Source: Mycobacterium botniense
GTDB lineage: Bacteria > Actinomycetota > Actinomycetes > Mycobacteriales > Mycobacteriaceae
Length of the DNA stretch: 64,000 bases
Direction: 5' to 3'
Assembly (NCBI RefSeq): GCF_010723305.1
Contig: NZ_BLKW01000004.1
Span: 1,364,001-1,428,000, forward strand
Shown: piece after piece, positions 37,492-48,544 of the stretch
Layout of the letters: each line of letters opens with the position of its first letter
Numbering within the stretch: the stretch's first letter is position 1
Notes under the pieces: model-generated
What the model was told of the DNA's origin: nothing
Database searches by the model: none
What the model saw: only the letters and a program-made list of their open reading frames with translations
Program-made: the position numbers and the translations under genes

Positions 37492-38328
37492 TTACTTGAC
37501 GGGCTGAGCGTATTGGCGCGGTTTTGGCTGCCGCAAGGCGGTCACATCCACTCGGTCGGTTTGTTGCACCGCCATGCGCCCGCCGACGCGTTTGACGCTG
37601 TCGACCGCGCCCCCGGGGATATTCATGGCCGCGGCCAGTGTGGGTGGATCTCCAATCGCCAAAACCGAATACGGTGGGGCGAGGGTGCGGGCGTCGACGA
37701 TCAGTGCACCGGGCGCCCCCATGACCCAGGTATCGACGCCCACCCGCACCGCCTGGTGCGCGTCGCTGAGCTGAATCGCCTCGGCACCGGCGGCGCGCAG
37801 CTCGTTGACCACGTCGAGCAGTGTTTCGGGGGAAACGCCCCGCTCGGGATCCTCGATCGTCACCTTGACGCCCGGGCCGGTGGCCGCGACGGTACCGGCC
37901 AGGATGGCGAGCGCAGCCAACCGGGCCTGGGCGTTTTGGATGGCGGCTTGGTCGCTGCTGCCCGACGCCTGCAAGGAGCTCAGTGTGCGCTGTAATTCCG
38001 CCACCTCGGTGTTCAGCGTGGCTTCGCGTTGCCGCAACGAATCCAGCAGCACCAGCAAATCAGCTGGCCGCGCTGTCTCCAGCGCGTCCCCGGATTCGTT
38101 CTGCCGGACCTGGGTGACGATCGCGACCCCCAGCAGTACGCACAGCAGGATCGCCAGAAGCCCGAACACCAGCTGCGAGCGGCTCCGCTGCAGCAGACCG
38201 GCCAGGCCGGTCTGCTGCAGCCGCCCGAACGCGGGCCGCGGCTGATCCGGGGGTAGCTCGTGCCGGCCGTGACGCGCCGCGGTTGCACTCTCGGGTGCGT
38301 TTCCAGATGGCGGGGCCTGGTCGCTCAT
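37492..38328 (-). CDS. DUF881 membrane protein (Rv1825-like)
   Basis: 278 residues. Cytoplasmic proline-rich N-terminus, a transmembrane helix (LVFGLLAILLCVLLGVAIVTQV, about 53-74), a coiled-coil stretch (LLDSLRQREATLNTEVAELQRTLSSLQA) and the DUF881 domain (VTIEDPERGV, AEAIQLSDAHQAVRVGV). DUF881 proteins resemble divisome-associated YlxX/YlxW; the role is unproven. Ends 27 bases before gcvH; begins close after sbp. Confidence 0.88.
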   Translation of the reverse strand: MSDQAPPSGNAPESATAARHGRHELPPDQPRPAFGRLQQTGLAGLLQRSRSQLVFGLLAILLCVLLGVAIVTQVRQNESGDALETARPADLLVLLDSLRQREATLNTEVAELQRTLSSLQASGSSDQAAIQNAQARLAALAILAGTVAATGPGVKVTIEDPERGVSPETLLDVVNELRAAGAEAIQLSDAHQAVRVGVDTWVMGAPGALIVDARTLAPPYSVLAIGDPPTLAAAMNIPGGAVDSVKRVGGRMAVQQTDRVDVTALRQPKPRQYAQPVK

Positions 38329-38334
38329 GGGGTA

Positions 38335-38667
38335 TCACGCCCCGAACAGTCGCCGTCGCAACGCGGCGGTGTTACCGAAGATGCGGATGCCCAGCACCAC
38401 GATGATCGCTGTGGACAACTGTGTGCCCACACCCAGTTGATCACCCAGGTAGACGATCAGCGCGGCCACGAACACATTGAACACGAACGACACCACGAAA
38501 ACCTTCGGGTCGAAAATCCGTTCCAGGTAAGCCCGCAGCCCGCCGAATACAGCATCCAGTGCCGCCACCACCGCGATCGGCAAATAGGGTTGGATCACCT
38601 CCGGCACACTGGGGTGGAAGACCAGTCCCAGGACAACGCCGGCCACCAACGCTGCTATACCGATCAT
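38335..38667 (-). CDS. sbp: Small basic membrane protein Sbp (DUF1290, Rv1824-like)
   Basis: 110 residues from ATG 38667, with three hydrophobic segments and the family block FGGLRAYLERIFDPKVFVVSFVFNV. Upstream in-frame TTG codons could lengthen it to 145 residues, overlapping the preceding gene; the annotated M. tuberculosis protein is about 121 residues, so the start is uncertain. Lies between two DUF881 genes; the trio is conserved in actinobacteria and firmicutes near division or cell-wall genes. Confidence 0.85.
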   Translation of the reverse strand: MIGIAALVAGVVLGLVFHPSVPEVIQPYLPIAVVAALDAVFGGLRAYLERIFDPKVFVVSFVFNVFVAALIVYLGDQLGVGTQLSTAIIVVLGIRIFGNTAALRRRLFGA

Positions 38668-38758
38668 TGCCGCCAGACCCCAACCGGTTCGATTGCTCTC
38701 GCCGCAACTGCTTGCACCCAATGTCGTTCCACGAAACTCTCTTCCGCGCTGTAGTCGT

Positions 38759-39682
38759 TCACTGGGGTCCAATCTGCTTGGCGAACTTGATATCCCGGAT
38801 CGCTGCGGGGGGAAGTACCAGACCGTCGTCAGTGCTCACGCTGACACCAACACCATACGAGGCCTCCAGCAACCGCAGGCGCTGGTATCCGGGGCTGCGC
38901 TCGAATGCGTCACGCATGGCGTGCGGCGGCCCGACCGCCAGGATCGTGTAGGGACTGCTGACCGGGTTATTGTCGACCAACATCGCGCCCCCCGCCTGCC
39001 GGATCGTCGCATTGGGCCCCATGCGCACTCCGCCGACCGAGATCGCCTCCGCCCCGCTGGCCCACAAAGAGTTCACGACCAGCTGCACGTCGCGGTCCAA
39101 GATGACTTGCCGGCTGCCCGGTAGGCGTTGTTTGGACACATCGGAGAGATTGGGTCCGGCAGTTGGATCGGTGACGGTCACGGCCAAACCGGGGCCGGTG
39201 ACGCGCGTGCTGGCCGCGGCCAGGTTGAGTCTGTCGAGGCTGGCCAGCAAACGCTGACCTTCGGCGTCGTCTGCCAGCGCACGGCGCTGGATGTCATCAA
39301 CTTGCGCCGACAGCGCTGCGCGGTGACCGGCCAGCTCATCGATGGCCGTCTCGACCGAACGCACGCTCTGGCGCAGCACCTGTTGTTCGGCCCGCACCCC
39401 GGGTGCCGTCGACCGGGCCTGGGCGACGGCCACGGCAAAGACGGTGGCGACCAGCAGTGCGGCCGCCGCCTGCCAAAGCCAGCCGAGGATGCGTGTGCGC
39501 ACGGACGGCGGTGCCCCGGAGCCGCGCCGAGCGGCTGCGGCAGCATACCCGGGATCGACGTGCTGCGATAGCAGCGCACGCAGCAGCGACGGGACCGGGA
39601 TGAGCCGTGGTTGCCCCACCGCATGCACGTTGCGCCCGGCGCCGGGATCGTAACCGCCGAGAGCACGATCCGGATCAGCCAC
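38759..39682 (-). CDS. DUF881 membrane protein (Rv1823-like)
   Basis: 307 residues from GTG 39682, equal to the M. tuberculosis protein; the start overlaps the pgsA2 stop by eight bases. One transmembrane helix (about 68-88), a coiled coil, then DUF881 ([49 protein letters not shown]). Paralogue of the gene at 37492. Confidence 0.88.
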   Translation of the reverse strand: MADPDRALGGYDPGAGRNVHAVGQPRLIPVPSLLRALLSQHVDPGYAAAAARRGSGAPPSVRTRILGWLWQAAAALLVATVFAVAVAQARSTAPGVRAEQQVLRQSVRSVETAIDELAGHRAALSAQVDDIQRRALADDAEGQRLLASLDRLNLAAASTRVTGPGLAVTVTDPTAGPNLSDVSKQRLPGSRQVILDRDVQLVVNSLWASGAEAISVGGVRMGPNATIRQAGGAMLVDNNPVSSPYTILAVGPPHAMRDAFERSPGYQRLRLLEASYGVGVSVSTDDGLVLPPAAIRDIKFAKQIGPQ

Positions 39683-40340
39683 GGTCGTCCACCGTGCCCG
39701 CGAGTGGTTGCCCGGCGTCACCCGGTGTTGTGGCGCGCAGTTCCCGGCCCGTCCGGGAGACCGCAGGCATCCGGCGCACCACCATCGTCACCTGCGCCAG
39801 ATACAACACCAAAGCCCAAAAATACGCGTACATACCCCAGATCAGGCAGGCCCATCCGCAGGCAAGGAGTGCGCGGCTCCACATCGCATCCCACTGACCC
39901 AACAGGATCAGCGGAAAAGCCGACATCAAGCCGAACGTCGCGGCCTTACCGATATAGGTCACCGGCAACGCCGACAGTCCCCGGCTGCGCAGCAGCGGCC
40001 ACGTCGCCGCCAGCAGCCCGTCGCGGGCCAACAGCGCCACGACGATCGCCCATGGCACGATGCCACGCACACCGAATGCGATCGGGACGACGACCATATA
40101 CAGCCGATCGACCGCAGGATCCAGCAAGACCCCCAGTTTCGACGCCTGGTTCAGGACCCGGGCGATTTTGCCGTCCGCCCAGTCCGACGCGCCGCTGAAC
40201 ATCAGAATCGCCGCTGCCCACATGTCAGCGTGCGGCACCAGCAGCACGTAGACGAACACCGGGATCAGCGCCAGGCGCGCCACACTCAGCGCATTGGGCA
40301 CCGTCAGTATCTGGTCGCGCACCGGGCCGGGCTGCTCCAC
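39675..40340 (-). CDS. pgsA2: CDP-alcohol phosphatidyltransferase PgsA2
   Basis: 221 residues, integral membrane. The full catalytic motif D-x2-DG-x2-AR-x8-G-x3-D-x3-D is present: Asp53, Asp56-Gly57, Ala60-Arg61, Gly70, Asp74, Asp78. It makes a phospholipid from CDP-diacylglycerol and an alcohol; whether the acceptor is glycerol-3-phosphate or phosphatidylglycerol is not settled by sequence. Start GTG 40340, ten bases after the secA2 stop. Confidence 0.9.
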   Translation of the reverse strand: MEQPGPVRDQILTVPNALSVARLALIPVFVYVLLVPHADMWAAAILMFSGASDWADGKIARVLNQASKLGVLLDPAVDRLYMVVVPIAFGVRGIVPWAIVVALLARDGLLAATWPLLRSRGLSALPVTYIGKAATFGLMSAFPLILLGQWDAMWSRALLACGWACLIWGMYAYFWALVLYLAQVTMVVRRMPAVSRTGRELRATTPGDAGQPLAGTVDDRG

Positions 40341-40350
40341 GACCTTAAAC

Positions 40351-42675
40351 CTATCGGAACACTCCCGGCAGGCTCAGCGCGGAAAGCGCGTCGTCGGCCA
40401 GTGGGTTGTCGCGCACCATGTAGGTCCACGTCGACGTCGGCCGCGCCAGCTTGGACAGATCCAGCCACGGTTCATCCTCGAGAAGATCAGCGGTTTCGAA
40501 CGTTTGCTGGGCCGCCTCGATCGCGTCAGCGGCCAGCGACGCGAACGCGGCGACTGCCATCCGGTGAAACTCGTCGAGCGGGTTCTGCCGGCCCAGCGCG
40601 CGCAGGTGGATGCTCTCGCGGATATCCGCCAGATACGCCAGGTGATCGGCCCAGCCACGGTCGAGGTGATAGAGCATGATCAACCTGCAGATCTTCTCCA
40701 GGCGCTCCTCAGGCAGGCGCTCGGCGAGCTCCGCGTAGCGCTCAGGTACCAGCTCGGCGAGCTCCTCACGCGCCGTCGCAGTGCGCAGCAACGCATCTCG
40801 GCGCTCGACGATGATCGCCCGCTGCTGGGCGATCAACTGGTTGTAGCGCCAGGTGTTGGCGTGGATGTCGAGCAGTTTGCCCTCAGCGACGCGTTGCGCA
40901 TGATCCAATAACCTGGCCGCTTTGGGGCTGACAATCCGGCCCGTGTCATCGGTGTGCATCGGCAGCTTGTTGCGCTCGAGGTTAGCGGCGACGACATCGT
41001 CTTCCCAGCTGGAAAAGAACACCGACGAACCCGGATCGCCTTGGCGCCCGGCCCGGCCCCGCAACTGGTTGTCCAGCCGCTGGGTGTGGTGGCGACCGGT
41101 GCCGACAACATGCAGCCCACCCAGCGCAGCAACGCGGTCGTGGTCGGCCTCGTCGGAGCCGCCCAGGCGAATATCGGTGCCCCGCCCGGCCATCTGAGTG
41201 GATACTGTGACCGCACCGAATTTGCCGGCCTCGGCGATCACCCGCGCCTCCTCGGCATCGTTTTTGGCGTTGAGCACCACAGCGGGCACGCCACGGCGCA
41301 GCAGCCGCCGGTGCAGCTCCTCGGATTCGGCCACGTCGCGGGTGCCGACCAGCACCGGCTGCCCGGTCTCGTGCACTGCGATGATGTGCTCCACGATCGC
41401 GTCGTTCTTGGCGGCCACCGTGAGATAGACCCGGTCCGGCTCGTCCTCGCGGATGTTGGGGGTGTTCGGCGGTATCGGGGAGACTCCGAGCTGGTAGAAC
41501 TGGCGCAGCTGCTCACCCGCCGCCAGCGCGGTACCGGTCATACCGCACACGGTGGTATAGCGGTTGATCAGTGCCTGCACCGTGATGGTGTCGAGCACCT
41601 CCCCGGTCTCGGTGGTTTCGATGCCCTCCTTGGCCTCGACGGCGGCCTGCAGCCCGTCCGGCCAGCGCTGGAGCTGCGCGATGCGCCCGCGGGAGGCGTT
41701 GATCAGATGCACGGCGTCGTCGCGCACGATGTAGTGCACATCGCGCTGCAGGAGCACATGCGCGTGCAGTGCGACGTTCACCTCGGTCAGCGTGGTGCCC
41801 ACGTGCTCTTCGGAGTACAGGTCGATACCGCCGAGCGCGCTTTCGATTTTGCGCGCCCCGGCCTCGGTGAGGTGCACGTTGCGGTTATCAGAGTCGGTGT
41901 CGTAGTCGACGCCGGGCTCCAGTTCCCCGACCAGCCGGATGATCTCCAGCCGCGGTGTCTCCCGGTGCGTGGTTCCGGCCAGCACCAGCGGCACCAGGGC
42001 CTCGTCGACGAGCACCGAGTCGGCTTCGTCGATCAGCGCCACATCCGGGTTCGGCGACACCAGGTCGGCGACGTCGGTGACCAGCTGGTCACGCAGTACG
42101 TCGAAACCGATCTCGTTGACCGAGGCGTAGGTGACGTCGCAGGTGTAGGCCGCCCGGCGCTGCTCGGGCGTGGACTCGGCGGTGATCCAGCCGACCGTCA
42201 GGCCCAGCGCCTCCAGCAGCGGACCCATCCATTCGGCGTCGCGGCGGGCCAGATAGTCGTTGATGGTCACGACGTGCACGTGCCGGCCGGCCAGCGCATA
42301 GCCTGCCGCCGCGATCGCACCGGCCAGGGTTTTGCCCTCCCCGGTGGCCATCTCGATCACATCACCGGCCAGCATCCGCAACGCTCCCAGTAGTTGCACG
42401 TCAAACGGCCGCAGCCCGGTGGAGCGCTCGGCAGCTTCCCGGGCGATGGCGAGAAACTGCGGGATGTCGGCGGATCCGGCGAGATCATCGAGTTTGAGCA
42501 GCGCGGCAGCTTTGCGCAGCTGCTCGTCGTCGAGACCGGCGGCCTTTTCGCTGTAGTCCGCTGACGCGTTGACCAGAGCCAGCGAACGGCTTTGGTTCTT
42601 TTCCGTGGTGGCGCCCAGCAGCCGCCAGAACCGGCTGCTCAGACGCCCCGGCAGGACGCTGGTGGTATTAGGCAC
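40351..42675 (-). CDS. secA2: Accessory Sec translocase ATPase SecA2
   Basis: 774 residues. Walker A TGEGKT at 111-116, Walker B region [16 protein letters not shown], helicase motifs [25 protein letters not shown] and [14 protein letters not shown]. It is shorter than SecA1 and lacks the C-terminal zinc-binding tail, as usual for SecA2, which exports a small set of proteins including virulence factors. GTG 42675 start; the M. tuberculosis annotation is longer at the N-terminus. Followed immediately by pgsA2. Confidence 0.95.
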   Translation of the reverse strand: MPNTTSVLPGRLSSRFWRLLGATTEKNQSRSLALVNASADYSEKAAGLDDEQLRKAAALLKLDDLAGSADIPQFLAIAREAAERSTGLRPFDVQLLGALRMLAGDVIEMATGEGKTLAGAIAAAGYALAGRHVHVVTINDYLARRDAEWMGPLLEALGLTVGWITAESTPEQRRAAYTCDVTYASVNEIGFDVLRDQLVTDVADLVSPNPDVALIDEADSVLVDEALVPLVLAGTTHRETPRLEIIRLVGELEPGVDYDTDSDNRNVHLTEAGARKIESALGGIDLYSEEHVGTTLTEVNVALHAHVLLQRDVHYIVRDDAVHLINASRGRIAQLQRWPDGLQAAVEAKEGIETTETGEVLDTITVQALINRYTTVCGMTGTALAAGEQLRQFYQLGVSPIPPNTPNIREDEPDRVYLTVAAKNDAIVEHIIAVHETGQPVLVGTRDVAESEELHRRLLRRGVPAVVLNAKNDAEEARVIAEAGKFGAVTVSTQMAGRGTDIRLGGSDEADHDRVAALGGLHVVGTGRHHTQRLDNQLRGRAGRQGDPGSSVFFSSWEDDVVAANLERNKLPMHTDDTGRIVSPKAARLLDHAQRVAEGKLLDIHANTWRYNQLIAQQRAIIVERRDALLRTATAREELAELVPERYAELAERLPEERLEKICRLIMLYHLDRGWADHLAYLADIRESIHLRALGRQNPLDEFHRMAVAAFASLAADAIEAAQQTFETADLLEDEPWLDLSKLARPTSTWTYMVRDNPLADDALSALSLPGVFR

Positions 42676-42699
42676 AGCACAACGGTACGCGGTGACCGG

Positions 42700-42735
42700 C
42701 CGCGCGTGAGCGTGCCTGTCTGTGCCCGCCCGCGG
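42700..42735. repeat. Partial copy of the dispersed palindromic repeat
   Basis: The minus strand of this stretch between ilvG and secA2 reads CACAGACAGGCACGCTCACGCG, close to the right arm of the two full copies (ACAGACACGCACGCTCGCGG). The left arm is not recognisable. Confidence 0.4.
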
Positions 42736-42742
42736 TCGCGCC

Positions 42743-44386
42743 TCAGGCCAGGTTCGACCGGCGGGGATAGGCGACGGTGGGATCGGTGAGCACGTTCACG
42801 ACGGCCGGCAGCGAGCTGGCGAAAGCGCGCTCGAGCGCCGGGCGCAGCTCGAGAGGAGTGGACACCAGCTCGCCATGGCCGCCCAGCGCGCGGACCACCT
42901 CGTCGTAGCGGGTGCCCGGACGCAACTCGGCAGCCACCGAATAGCCGTAGAGCGCTTCCATCGGGTGCTTCTCCAGGCCCCAGATGCCGTTGTTGCCGAT
43001 CACGGATACCACCGGCACCCCGTGGCGGACCAGGGTGTCCCATTCCATGCCGGAAAACCCGAACGCGCCATCGCCCTGCAGCAGCACGACCTGCCGGTCC
43101 GGGGCCGCCAACTTCGCAGCCAGCGCGTAGCCCGGCCCCGAGCCGAGGCAGCCGAAGGGGCCGGGATCCAGCCAGGCCCCCGGAACGTAGCTGTCGACGA
43201 CCCGGCCCGCGTAGGAGCCGAAATCGCCGGCGTCGATGACGACGATCGCGTCGCGGTCCAGCAGCGGCGCCAGCTCCGCGTAGATCCGCATCGGGTGCAG
43301 CGGAATCCGGTCATCGGTCAATTCAGTGTGTTCAAGGTCGCGGGCCGTGCTCTCGGCTGCGCGCAATGCGCGAATCCAGTCGGTGTGACCGCTGCCGCCG
43401 GCATCGGTCAGCGCTGACAGTGTGAGCGCCAGATCCCCGTAAAGTTCGGCCGCGATCGGCCGGGGATGCTCGCGTTCCGGCGCCACACGGTCGGCCACGA
43501 CGAGCTGGGTGTGTGGTCCGAACACCGTGCCGAAGCCGAGCCGAAAATCCATCGGCACACCGACCACCACGGCAACGTCAGCCTCCCCCAACGCTTGTGC
43601 CCGTACCCGGGAGAAAGCCAGCTCGTGGTCGGCGGGAACGGTGCCGCGGGCCATCCCATTCATCAGTACCGGGATCCGGTTCGTCTCGGCGAGCCGCAGC
43701 AGCGCCGTCTCCGCGTGGCCCCACCAAACATTGGTTCCCGCCATGATCACCGGTCGTCGCGCCGTGGCCAGGAGGCTCGCAGCGCGGTCCAGGGCGTCTC
43801 CGTCGGGGGCCGGACCAGCCGGCAGGTCACCCAGTGCGCCCGGGCGCGCGTCGTCACCAGCCATGGAGAACACGTGGTCCATGGGGAAATCGACGAACGC
43901 CACGCCCGACGGGGGGGTGACCGTTGCCCGCAACGCGTCGTCGACGAGCGTGCCCGCGTCGTCGGCCGAGGATGCGGTGGCGGCGAATCGTGCCAGCGGC
44001 GCCACGACCGGCACATGGTCGATTTCCTGCAGCGATCCCATGCCCCACCGCTGCGCCGGTGCCCGCCCGCCCAGCACCAGCAGCGGGGAGGAGTTTTGCT
44101 GCGCAGCCGCCATCGCGCTCATCCCGTTGGTGACACCAGGTCCCGCGGTCAACACGGCCACACCCGGTGTGCGGGTCACCTTCGACCAGCCCTCGGCGGC
44201 GAAGGCGGCGGTCTGCTCGTGGCGAGTGTCGATCAGCCGGATGCCCTCGCTGCGGCAACCGTCGTAGATGGAGAACAGATGACCACCGGAGAGGGTGAAG
44301 ACGGTGTCGATGCCGCTGGCCCGCAACCGCCGGGCGATGAGCTGGCCGGCGTGCACAGTGTGGGTCGGGGCTGTGTCGGTAACCAT
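42743..44386 (-). CDS. ilvG: Acetolactate synthase-like thiamine-diphosphate enzyme IlvG
   Basis: 547 residues with the three-domain layout of ThDP enzymes. The N-terminal domain has the catalytic glutamate in [15 protein letters not shown]; the C-terminal ThDP motif [13 protein letters not shown] ... GNN is near residues 437-466. Close to M. tuberculosis IlvG (Rv1820). It may act in branched-chain amino acid synthesis, but it could equally be a decarboxylase/lyase relative such as oxalyl-CoA decarboxylase-like enzymes; no small regulatory subunit lies nearby. ATG 44386. Confidence 0.88.
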   Translation of the reverse strand: MVTDTAPTHTVHAGQLIARRLRASGIDTVFTLSGGHLFSIYDGCRSEGIRLIDTRHEQTAAFAAEGWSKVTRTPGVAVLTAGPGVTNGMSAMAAAQQNSSPLLVLGGRAPAQRWGMGSLQEIDHVPVVAPLARFAATASSADDAGTLVDDALRATVTPPSGVAFVDFPMDHVFSMAGDDARPGALGDLPAGPAPDGDALDRAASLLATARRPVIMAGTNVWWGHAETALLRLAETNRIPVLMNGMARGTVPADHELAFSRVRAQALGEADVAVVVGVPMDFRLGFGTVFGPHTQLVVADRVAPEREHPRPIAAELYGDLALTLSALTDAGGSGHTDWIRALRAAESTARDLEHTELTDDRIPLHPMRIYAELAPLLDRDAIVVIDAGDFGSYAGRVVDSYVPGAWLDPGPFGCLGSGPGYALAAKLAAPDRQVVLLQGDGAFGFSGMEWDTLVRHGVPVVSVIGNNGIWGLEKHPMEALYGYSVAAELRPGTRYDEVVRALGGHGELVSTPLELRPALERAFASSLPAVVNVLTDPTVAYPRRSNLA

Positions 44387-44477
44387 AACCGGAGCCTATC
44401 CGCAGACCTCGGGTACCTTCGCCGAGAGGATGTTCCCGCAGGCGCCGTTGTGGCGCCCGGCCGCAAGGAGATGTCGA

Positions 44478-46397
44478 ATGGGTTCGAAACCGTTCACACC
44501 ATCCATCGACTGGGGCCATGCGCTGCCCGACTCGTTGTGGTGGATAGCACAAGCATGGGCGATCAGCGCTGTCTGCGTTGTTGTCATGCTGGTCGTGCTC
44601 CGATATGCCGCGCCGTGGGGCCGTCAGTACTGGCGGGTCACGCATGGCTATTTCACCGGGGTCCGTGCCGTGCCGGTGTGGCTCATGCTCGCCGTATTGC
44701 TGCTTTCCGTCATCGTGGCGGTGCGGCTGAACGTGCTGCTCAGCTATCAGGGCAACGACCTCAATACGGCCGTGCAGAAAGCTGTTGAGGGCCTTGCGTC
44801 GGGCAATGACGAAGTTAAACGTTCTGGCATTCATGGCTTTTGGATGTCGCTCGGTATTTTCTGCGTGCTAGCGGCGATCTTCGTGGCCAGGGTGATGGCC
44901 GATATCTACCTGACCCAGCGTTTTATCATCGCGTGGCGGGTGTGGCTGACCGACCATCTCACCAACGACTGGCTCGATGGCCGCGCCTACTATCGGGACC
45001 TGTTCATCGACAACACAATTGACAACCCTGATCAGCGCATCCAGCAAGACATCGACATTTTCACCGCAGGAGCGGGCGGCACTCCGAACATTCCGTCCAA
45101 CGGAACCGGCAGCACACTGCTGTTCGGGGCCGTCGAATCGGTGGTGTCGGTGTTCTCGTTCACCGCAATTTTGTGGAACCTCTCGGGACGGCTGAACGTC
45201 CTCGGCGTCGAAATTCCGCGCGCAATGTTTTGGACGGTCATCATTTACGTGCTGGTCGCCACAATCGTTGCCTTCTGGATCGGGCGCCCGCTGATTTGGC
45301 TGAGCTTCCGTAACGAAAAACTCAACGCCGCTTTCCGTTACGCGCTGGTGCGGTTACGGGACGCCGCTGAGGCGGTGGGCTTCTGGCGTGGCGAGCGGGC
45401 CGAACGCTCCCAGTTGTGGCAGCGCTTCACCCCAATCATCGACAACTACCGCCGCTACGTTCGTCGCACCATCGGGTTCAACGGGTGGAACTGGTCGATG
45501 ACCCAGCTCATCGTGCCGTTGCCGTGGGTGATTCAGGCGCCGCGGTTGTTCGCAGGCAAGATCCAGTTTGGTGACGTCACTCAGACTGCGACCGCGTTCG
45601 GCAATATCGAGGAGTCGCTGTCATTCTTCCGTAACCAATACGACGCGTTCGCTGCCTTCCGCGCGGCCATTATCCGGCTGCACGGGCTCGTGGACGCCAA
45701 TACCCGAGGCCGGGAGCTGCCGGTCCTGGCCACCGCACCCAGCGGCGACGGCTCCGTTGAGCTCGACGGTGTCGAGGTGCGCACACCACAGGGCGCGCAG
45801 TTGATCGACCCGCTGGACATCCGCCTCGACCGCGGCGACTCGCTGGTGATCACCGGCCCGTCCGGAAGCGGCAAGACGACACTGCTGCGCAGCCTCGCCG
45901 AGCTGTGGCCCTACACCTCGGGGACGCTGCGGCGTCCGGATGGGGATTACGAGACCATGTTCTTGTCCCAGTTGCCGTATGTTCCGCTTGGCGATCTGCG
46001 CGCTGTGGTGTCCTATCCGAGTGCCCCCGGGGAGATCCCCGACGACGTGCTGCGGGAGGCGCTGGCGAAGGTGGCACTGGCTCACCTTGGTGAGCGGCTC
46101 GATGAGCAAGCGGACTGGGCCAAAGTGCTGTCCCCCGGCGAGCAGCAGCGCGTGGCCTTCGCGCGGGTCTTGCTCACCAAACCGAAGGCGGTGTTTTTGG
46201 ACGAGTCCACGTCGGCGCTCGATGAGGGTCTGGAGTTCGCGCTCTACCAGCTGCTGCGCAGCGAATTGCCGGACACCATCCTGGTCAGCGTCAGCCACCG
46301 GCACACCGTCGAACAGCATCATGAGCATCTGCTTGAGCTGCTCGGTGAGGGCGAGTGGCGGCTCAGCCGCATCGAACGGGAACCCGCGCGGGTCTAG
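44478..46397 (+). CDS. bacA: ABC transporter BacA (multi-solute/vitamin B12)
   Basis: 639 residues, same length as M. tuberculosis Rv1819c. SbmA/BacA-type transmembrane domain (about 1-400) with about six helices, fused to an ABC ATPase: Walker [10 protein letters not shown] near 461-469, signature LSPGEQQR near 550, Walker B AVFLDEST. Imports hydrophilic compounds including cobalamin and bleomycin through a large cavity. ATG 44478 with AAGGAG seven bases upstream; an out-of-frame ATG lies at 44471. Divergent from ilvG. Confidence 0.94.
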   Translation: MGSKPFTPSIDWGHALPDSLWWIAQAWAISAVCVVVMLVVLRYAAPWGRQYWRVTHGYFTGVRAVPVWLMLAVLLLSVIVAVRLNVLLSYQGNDLNTAVQKAVEGLASGNDEVKRSGIHGFWMSLGIFCVLAAIFVARVMADIYLTQRFIIAWRVWLTDHLTNDWLDGRAYYRDLFIDNTIDNPDQRIQQDIDIFTAGAGGTPNIPSNGTGSTLLFGAVESVVSVFSFTAILWNLSGRLNVLGVEIPRAMFWTVIIYVLVATIVAFWIGRPLIWLSFRNEKLNAAFRYALVRLRDAAEAVGFWRGERAERSQLWQRFTPIIDNYRRYVRRTIGFNGWNWSMTQLIVPLPWVIQAPRLFAGKIQFGDVTQTATAFGNIEESLSFFRNQYDAFAAFRAAIIRLHGLVDANTRGRELPVLATAPSGDGSVELDGVEVRTPQGAQLIDPLDIRLDRGDSLVITGPSGSGKTTLLRSLAELWPYTSGTLRRPDGDYETMFLSQLPYVPLGDLRAVVSYPSAPGEIPDDVLREALAKVALAHLGERLDEQADWAKVLSPGEQQRVAFARVLLTKPKAVFLDESTSALDEGLEFALYQLLRSELPDTILVSVSHRHTVEQHHEHLLELLGEGEWRLSRIEREPARV

Positions 46398-46407
46398 CGC
46401 CCCCTGC

Positions 46408-46478
46408 CGCGGCGAGCGTGCACACATGTGCGGTGCACGCGGCGTGTCGGCGTACAGACACGCACGCTCGCGGTGGAA
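46408..46478. repeat. Dispersed cruciform-like palindromic repeat, copy 1
   Basis: Outer arms GCGAGCGTGC (46414-46423) and GCACGCTCGC (46462-46471) are exact reverse complements. Between them are two inner hairpins, one around CACATGTG and one GCGTGTC/GACACGC. It sits between convergent bacA and the flavoprotein gene, and a second copy occurs at 61842-61914. It could also act as a bidirectional terminator. Confidence 0.75.
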
Positions 46479-46480
46479 AA

Positions 46481-46587
46481 GTCAGCGCGCCTGCGCGCCC
46501 CCGGCCCTTCTGGCCGCGTGCGCTCCGGCGCAGGGTGTCAGCGCGCCTGCGCGCCCCCGGCCCTTCTGGCCGCGTGCGCTCCGGCGC
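46481..46587. repeat. 56-bp tandem duplication over the end of the flavoprotein gene
   Basis: A 51-base block starting GTCAGCGCGCCTGCGC is present at 46481-46531 and again at 46537-46587, separated by five bases (period 56). The second copy encodes the last residues and stop of the flavoprotein; the first is a downstream duplicate. Confidence 0.9.
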
Positions 46588-48007
46588 GGCGGCCGAAGAA
46601 CGATCCCTCCCCCAGCTGGGTGCCGCTGGCATATCCCTTGCCATCCTGGGCGATATTGGACGCGCACGCCCCGACGGCATACAAACCCGGGATGACGGCC
46701 CCGTCCTCGCGTAGCACCTCGCCGTCCACCGTGGTGGCCAGCCCACCGATGGTGAACCCGGCGTACATCGCCTTGCCCAGCGACAGGTCGAACGCACCCC
46801 AGGGCCCTTTGTCTTGGGGCGCAAGGAATTCCGGCTGTTTGTGAAAATCGGGGTCTTCGCCGCGGGCGGCATAGGTGTTGTAGCGCTGCAGCGTCGCGGC
46901 GAGATTGCCGGGTGGTATGCCCAGCGCGGCTTCCATCTCTTCGACGGTTTCCCAGCCGTCGATCAGCGGGATCAGCGGGACCTCGGGGTTGGCCAGGTGA
47001 GCCTCGTCGACGATCAAAAAGGCGGCACTGTCAGGCTGGTCCATCACGAACCCCGACGTGCGCGAGTGATAGGAGTCCTCGGCGACGAAGCGCTGCCCGA
47101 GCTTGTTGACGATGATCCCGGTCAGCAGAATCGCCGGCGGGTAAGCCGGCGCGGTGATGAAGATCTGGTCCATGTGCTGGGTGGCACCGCCGGCCGAGAT
47201 ACCCATCCGGATACCCAGCCCGTCGTCATAGGTGTTGCCCAGCACGAACGGCTTCTCCGCCAGTTTCGGGGTAAAGGCGGCCACCATCTCCTTGTTCATC
47301 ACAAACCCCCCGGCGGCGATGATCACCGACTTCGCCCGCACGGCACCGGTTTCCCCGAAATGTTTCCACATCACCCCGGTCACCGCCGGCCCGTCCATCA
47401 CCAGCTGCGTGGCCCCGGTCTCGTAGCGGATCTGCACTCCGAGGCTGGCCGCTCGCTTGAGCAGCAGGTCGATTACCAGAGCCGCACCGCCGGTGTCGCC
47501 GGGCACCGGCACCTTATGCCCCCGCGGCGCAGGCGCGGCTATCTCACAAAACGGCCATACCTTCTCGTTGCCGGTATACATCAGCCCTTCGGTGTTGGGC
47601 TGGATCACCGCCTTCTCCGGGTAGTAGCTGCGCTCGAACTGGAAACCCAGATCCTCCAGCCAGGTGAAATGCTCGACACTGCCGTCGCAGTAGGCGCGGA
47701 TCTTCTCGTGGTTCGGTTGCCGCGACACCGCGACGAGATACTTGTACATTTCCTCGGGCGAATCAGCATGACCGGTCGCCTGCTGCACCGCGGTGCCGCC
47801 CCCGAGGTAGAAGTGCCCGCCGGCCATGGCGCTGGTGCCGCCGGCGGCCGCGGCGCGTTCCAGCACCAGCACCCGCGCGCCGGCCGCCGCCGCGCTGACC
47901 GCCGCACAACCGCCGGCTATCCCGAAGCCGATCACCACCACGTCGACGTCATCCGACCATGAGGTCACCTCGTCCGCGTTGACTGTCGCCGGTATCTCGG
48001 TGCTCAC
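46538..48007 (-). CDS. FAD-dependent oxidoreductase, fumarate reductase/KstD-like (Rv1817-like)
   Basis: 489 residues. FAD motif VVVIGFGIAGGCAAVSAA near residues 23-40 and the second conserved block GLYAVGACASNIAQDGKGYASG with C-terminal GxxFGRRAG. Proteins of this class dehydrogenate steroids or reduce fumarate-like substrates; the true substrate is unknown. Start GTG 48007 overlaps the stop of the VOC gene (GTGA), so the two are co-translated. The C-terminal tail after GRRAGAHAA is encoded by one arm of a 56-bp tandem duplication. Confidence 0.87.
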   Translation of the reverse strand: MSTEIPATVNADEVTSWSDDVDVVVIGFGIAGGCAAVSAAAAGARVLVLERAAAAGGTSAMAGGHFYLGGGTAVQQATGHADSPEEMYKYLVAVSRQPNHEKIRAYCDGSVEHFTWLEDLGFQFERSYYPEKAVIQPNTEGLMYTGNEKVWPFCEIAAPAPRGHKVPVPGDTGGAALVIDLLLKRAASLGVQIRYETGATQLVMDGPAVTGVMWKHFGETGAVRAKSVIIAAGGFVMNKEMVAAFTPKLAEKPFVLGNTYDDGLGIRMGISAGGATQHMDQIFITAPAYPPAILLTGIIVNKLGQRFVAEDSYHSRTSGFVMDQPDSAAFLIVDEAHLANPEVPLIPLIDGWETVEEMEAALGIPPGNLAATLQRYNTYAARGEDPDFHKQPEFLAPQDKGPWGAFDLSLGKAMYAGFTIGGLATTVDGEVLREDGAVIPGLYAVGACASNIAQDGKGYASGTQLGEGSFFGRRAGAHAARRAGGAQAR

Positions 48008-48501
48008 TGCTGCTCCCGTTTGATGTCGTCGAAAAAAGCCCTGACTTCGGGCGGGATGTAGGCGATTTCCAGGAACGGCACTCCCGCCCGCGGCGCCGAC
48101 ACATACGCGAACCGCATCCCGCCGGGCATCACGCCCTGCTGAACCACCGTTGCGCCGTGCCCGACAGCCGCCGCCAGTGCCGCAGCGAGATCCGGATTCT
48201 CCGCCTCGACGCAGATGTGGTGCAGTCCGGGCCCGTGATCGGCGAGAAAATCACTATAGATGCTCTGGCCACGGACCGGCTGGATCAGCTCCAGCTGCAT
48301 GTCCGCGAGGTAGCTCAACGCAATGCTGGCGACGAAATCGGCCGGCTCGCCGCGGTAGCGGCACGTCTCCGGGCCGAAATGCACCTCCGGTATCCGCACC
48401 CACTTCTTCACGCCTAACAGGCTGGTGAGGGCCGTTTCGGTGACGTCTAACTCGGGGGTCACCCACGCGATCTGCACCGGCGACCCGGTGGAAAGGCTCA
48501 T
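48004..48501 (-). CDS. VOC-superfamily (glyoxalase-like) protein
   Basis: 165 residues with two beta-alpha-beta-beta-beta modules: QIAWVTPELDVTETALTSLLG at the start and GLHHICVEAENPDLAAALAAA later, the latter resembling methylmalonyl-CoA epimerase and lyase families. Metal-ligand candidates are His in GLHHICVE and Glu in FLEIAYI. Function unknown. It overlaps the flavoprotein gene by four bases, suggesting a shared catabolic step. It is not found at this place in M. tuberculosis, where Rv1817 adjoins the TetR gene. Confidence 0.8.
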   Translation of the reverse strand: MSLSTGSPVQIAWVTPELDVTETALTSLLGVKKWVRIPEVHFGPETCRYRGEPADFVASIALSYLADMQLELIQPVRGQSIYSDFLADHGPGLHHICVEAENPDLAAALAAAVGHGATVVQQGVMPGGMRFAYVSAPRAGVPFLEIAYIPPEVRAFFDDIKREQQ

Positions 48502-48544
48502 CGCCTGGCAGGATAGCCCAGCGCTTCACCCGACAAAAAGCCGT

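Noticed and set aside
40954..42393. 479-codon open frame on the plus strand
   Set aside because: Antisense to secA2 with GC-rich shadow composition and no recognisable domain; a by-product of high-GC codon use.
46814..47962. 382-codon plus-strand frame
   Set aside because: Antisense to the flavoprotein; residue content is His/Arg/Gly shadow type.
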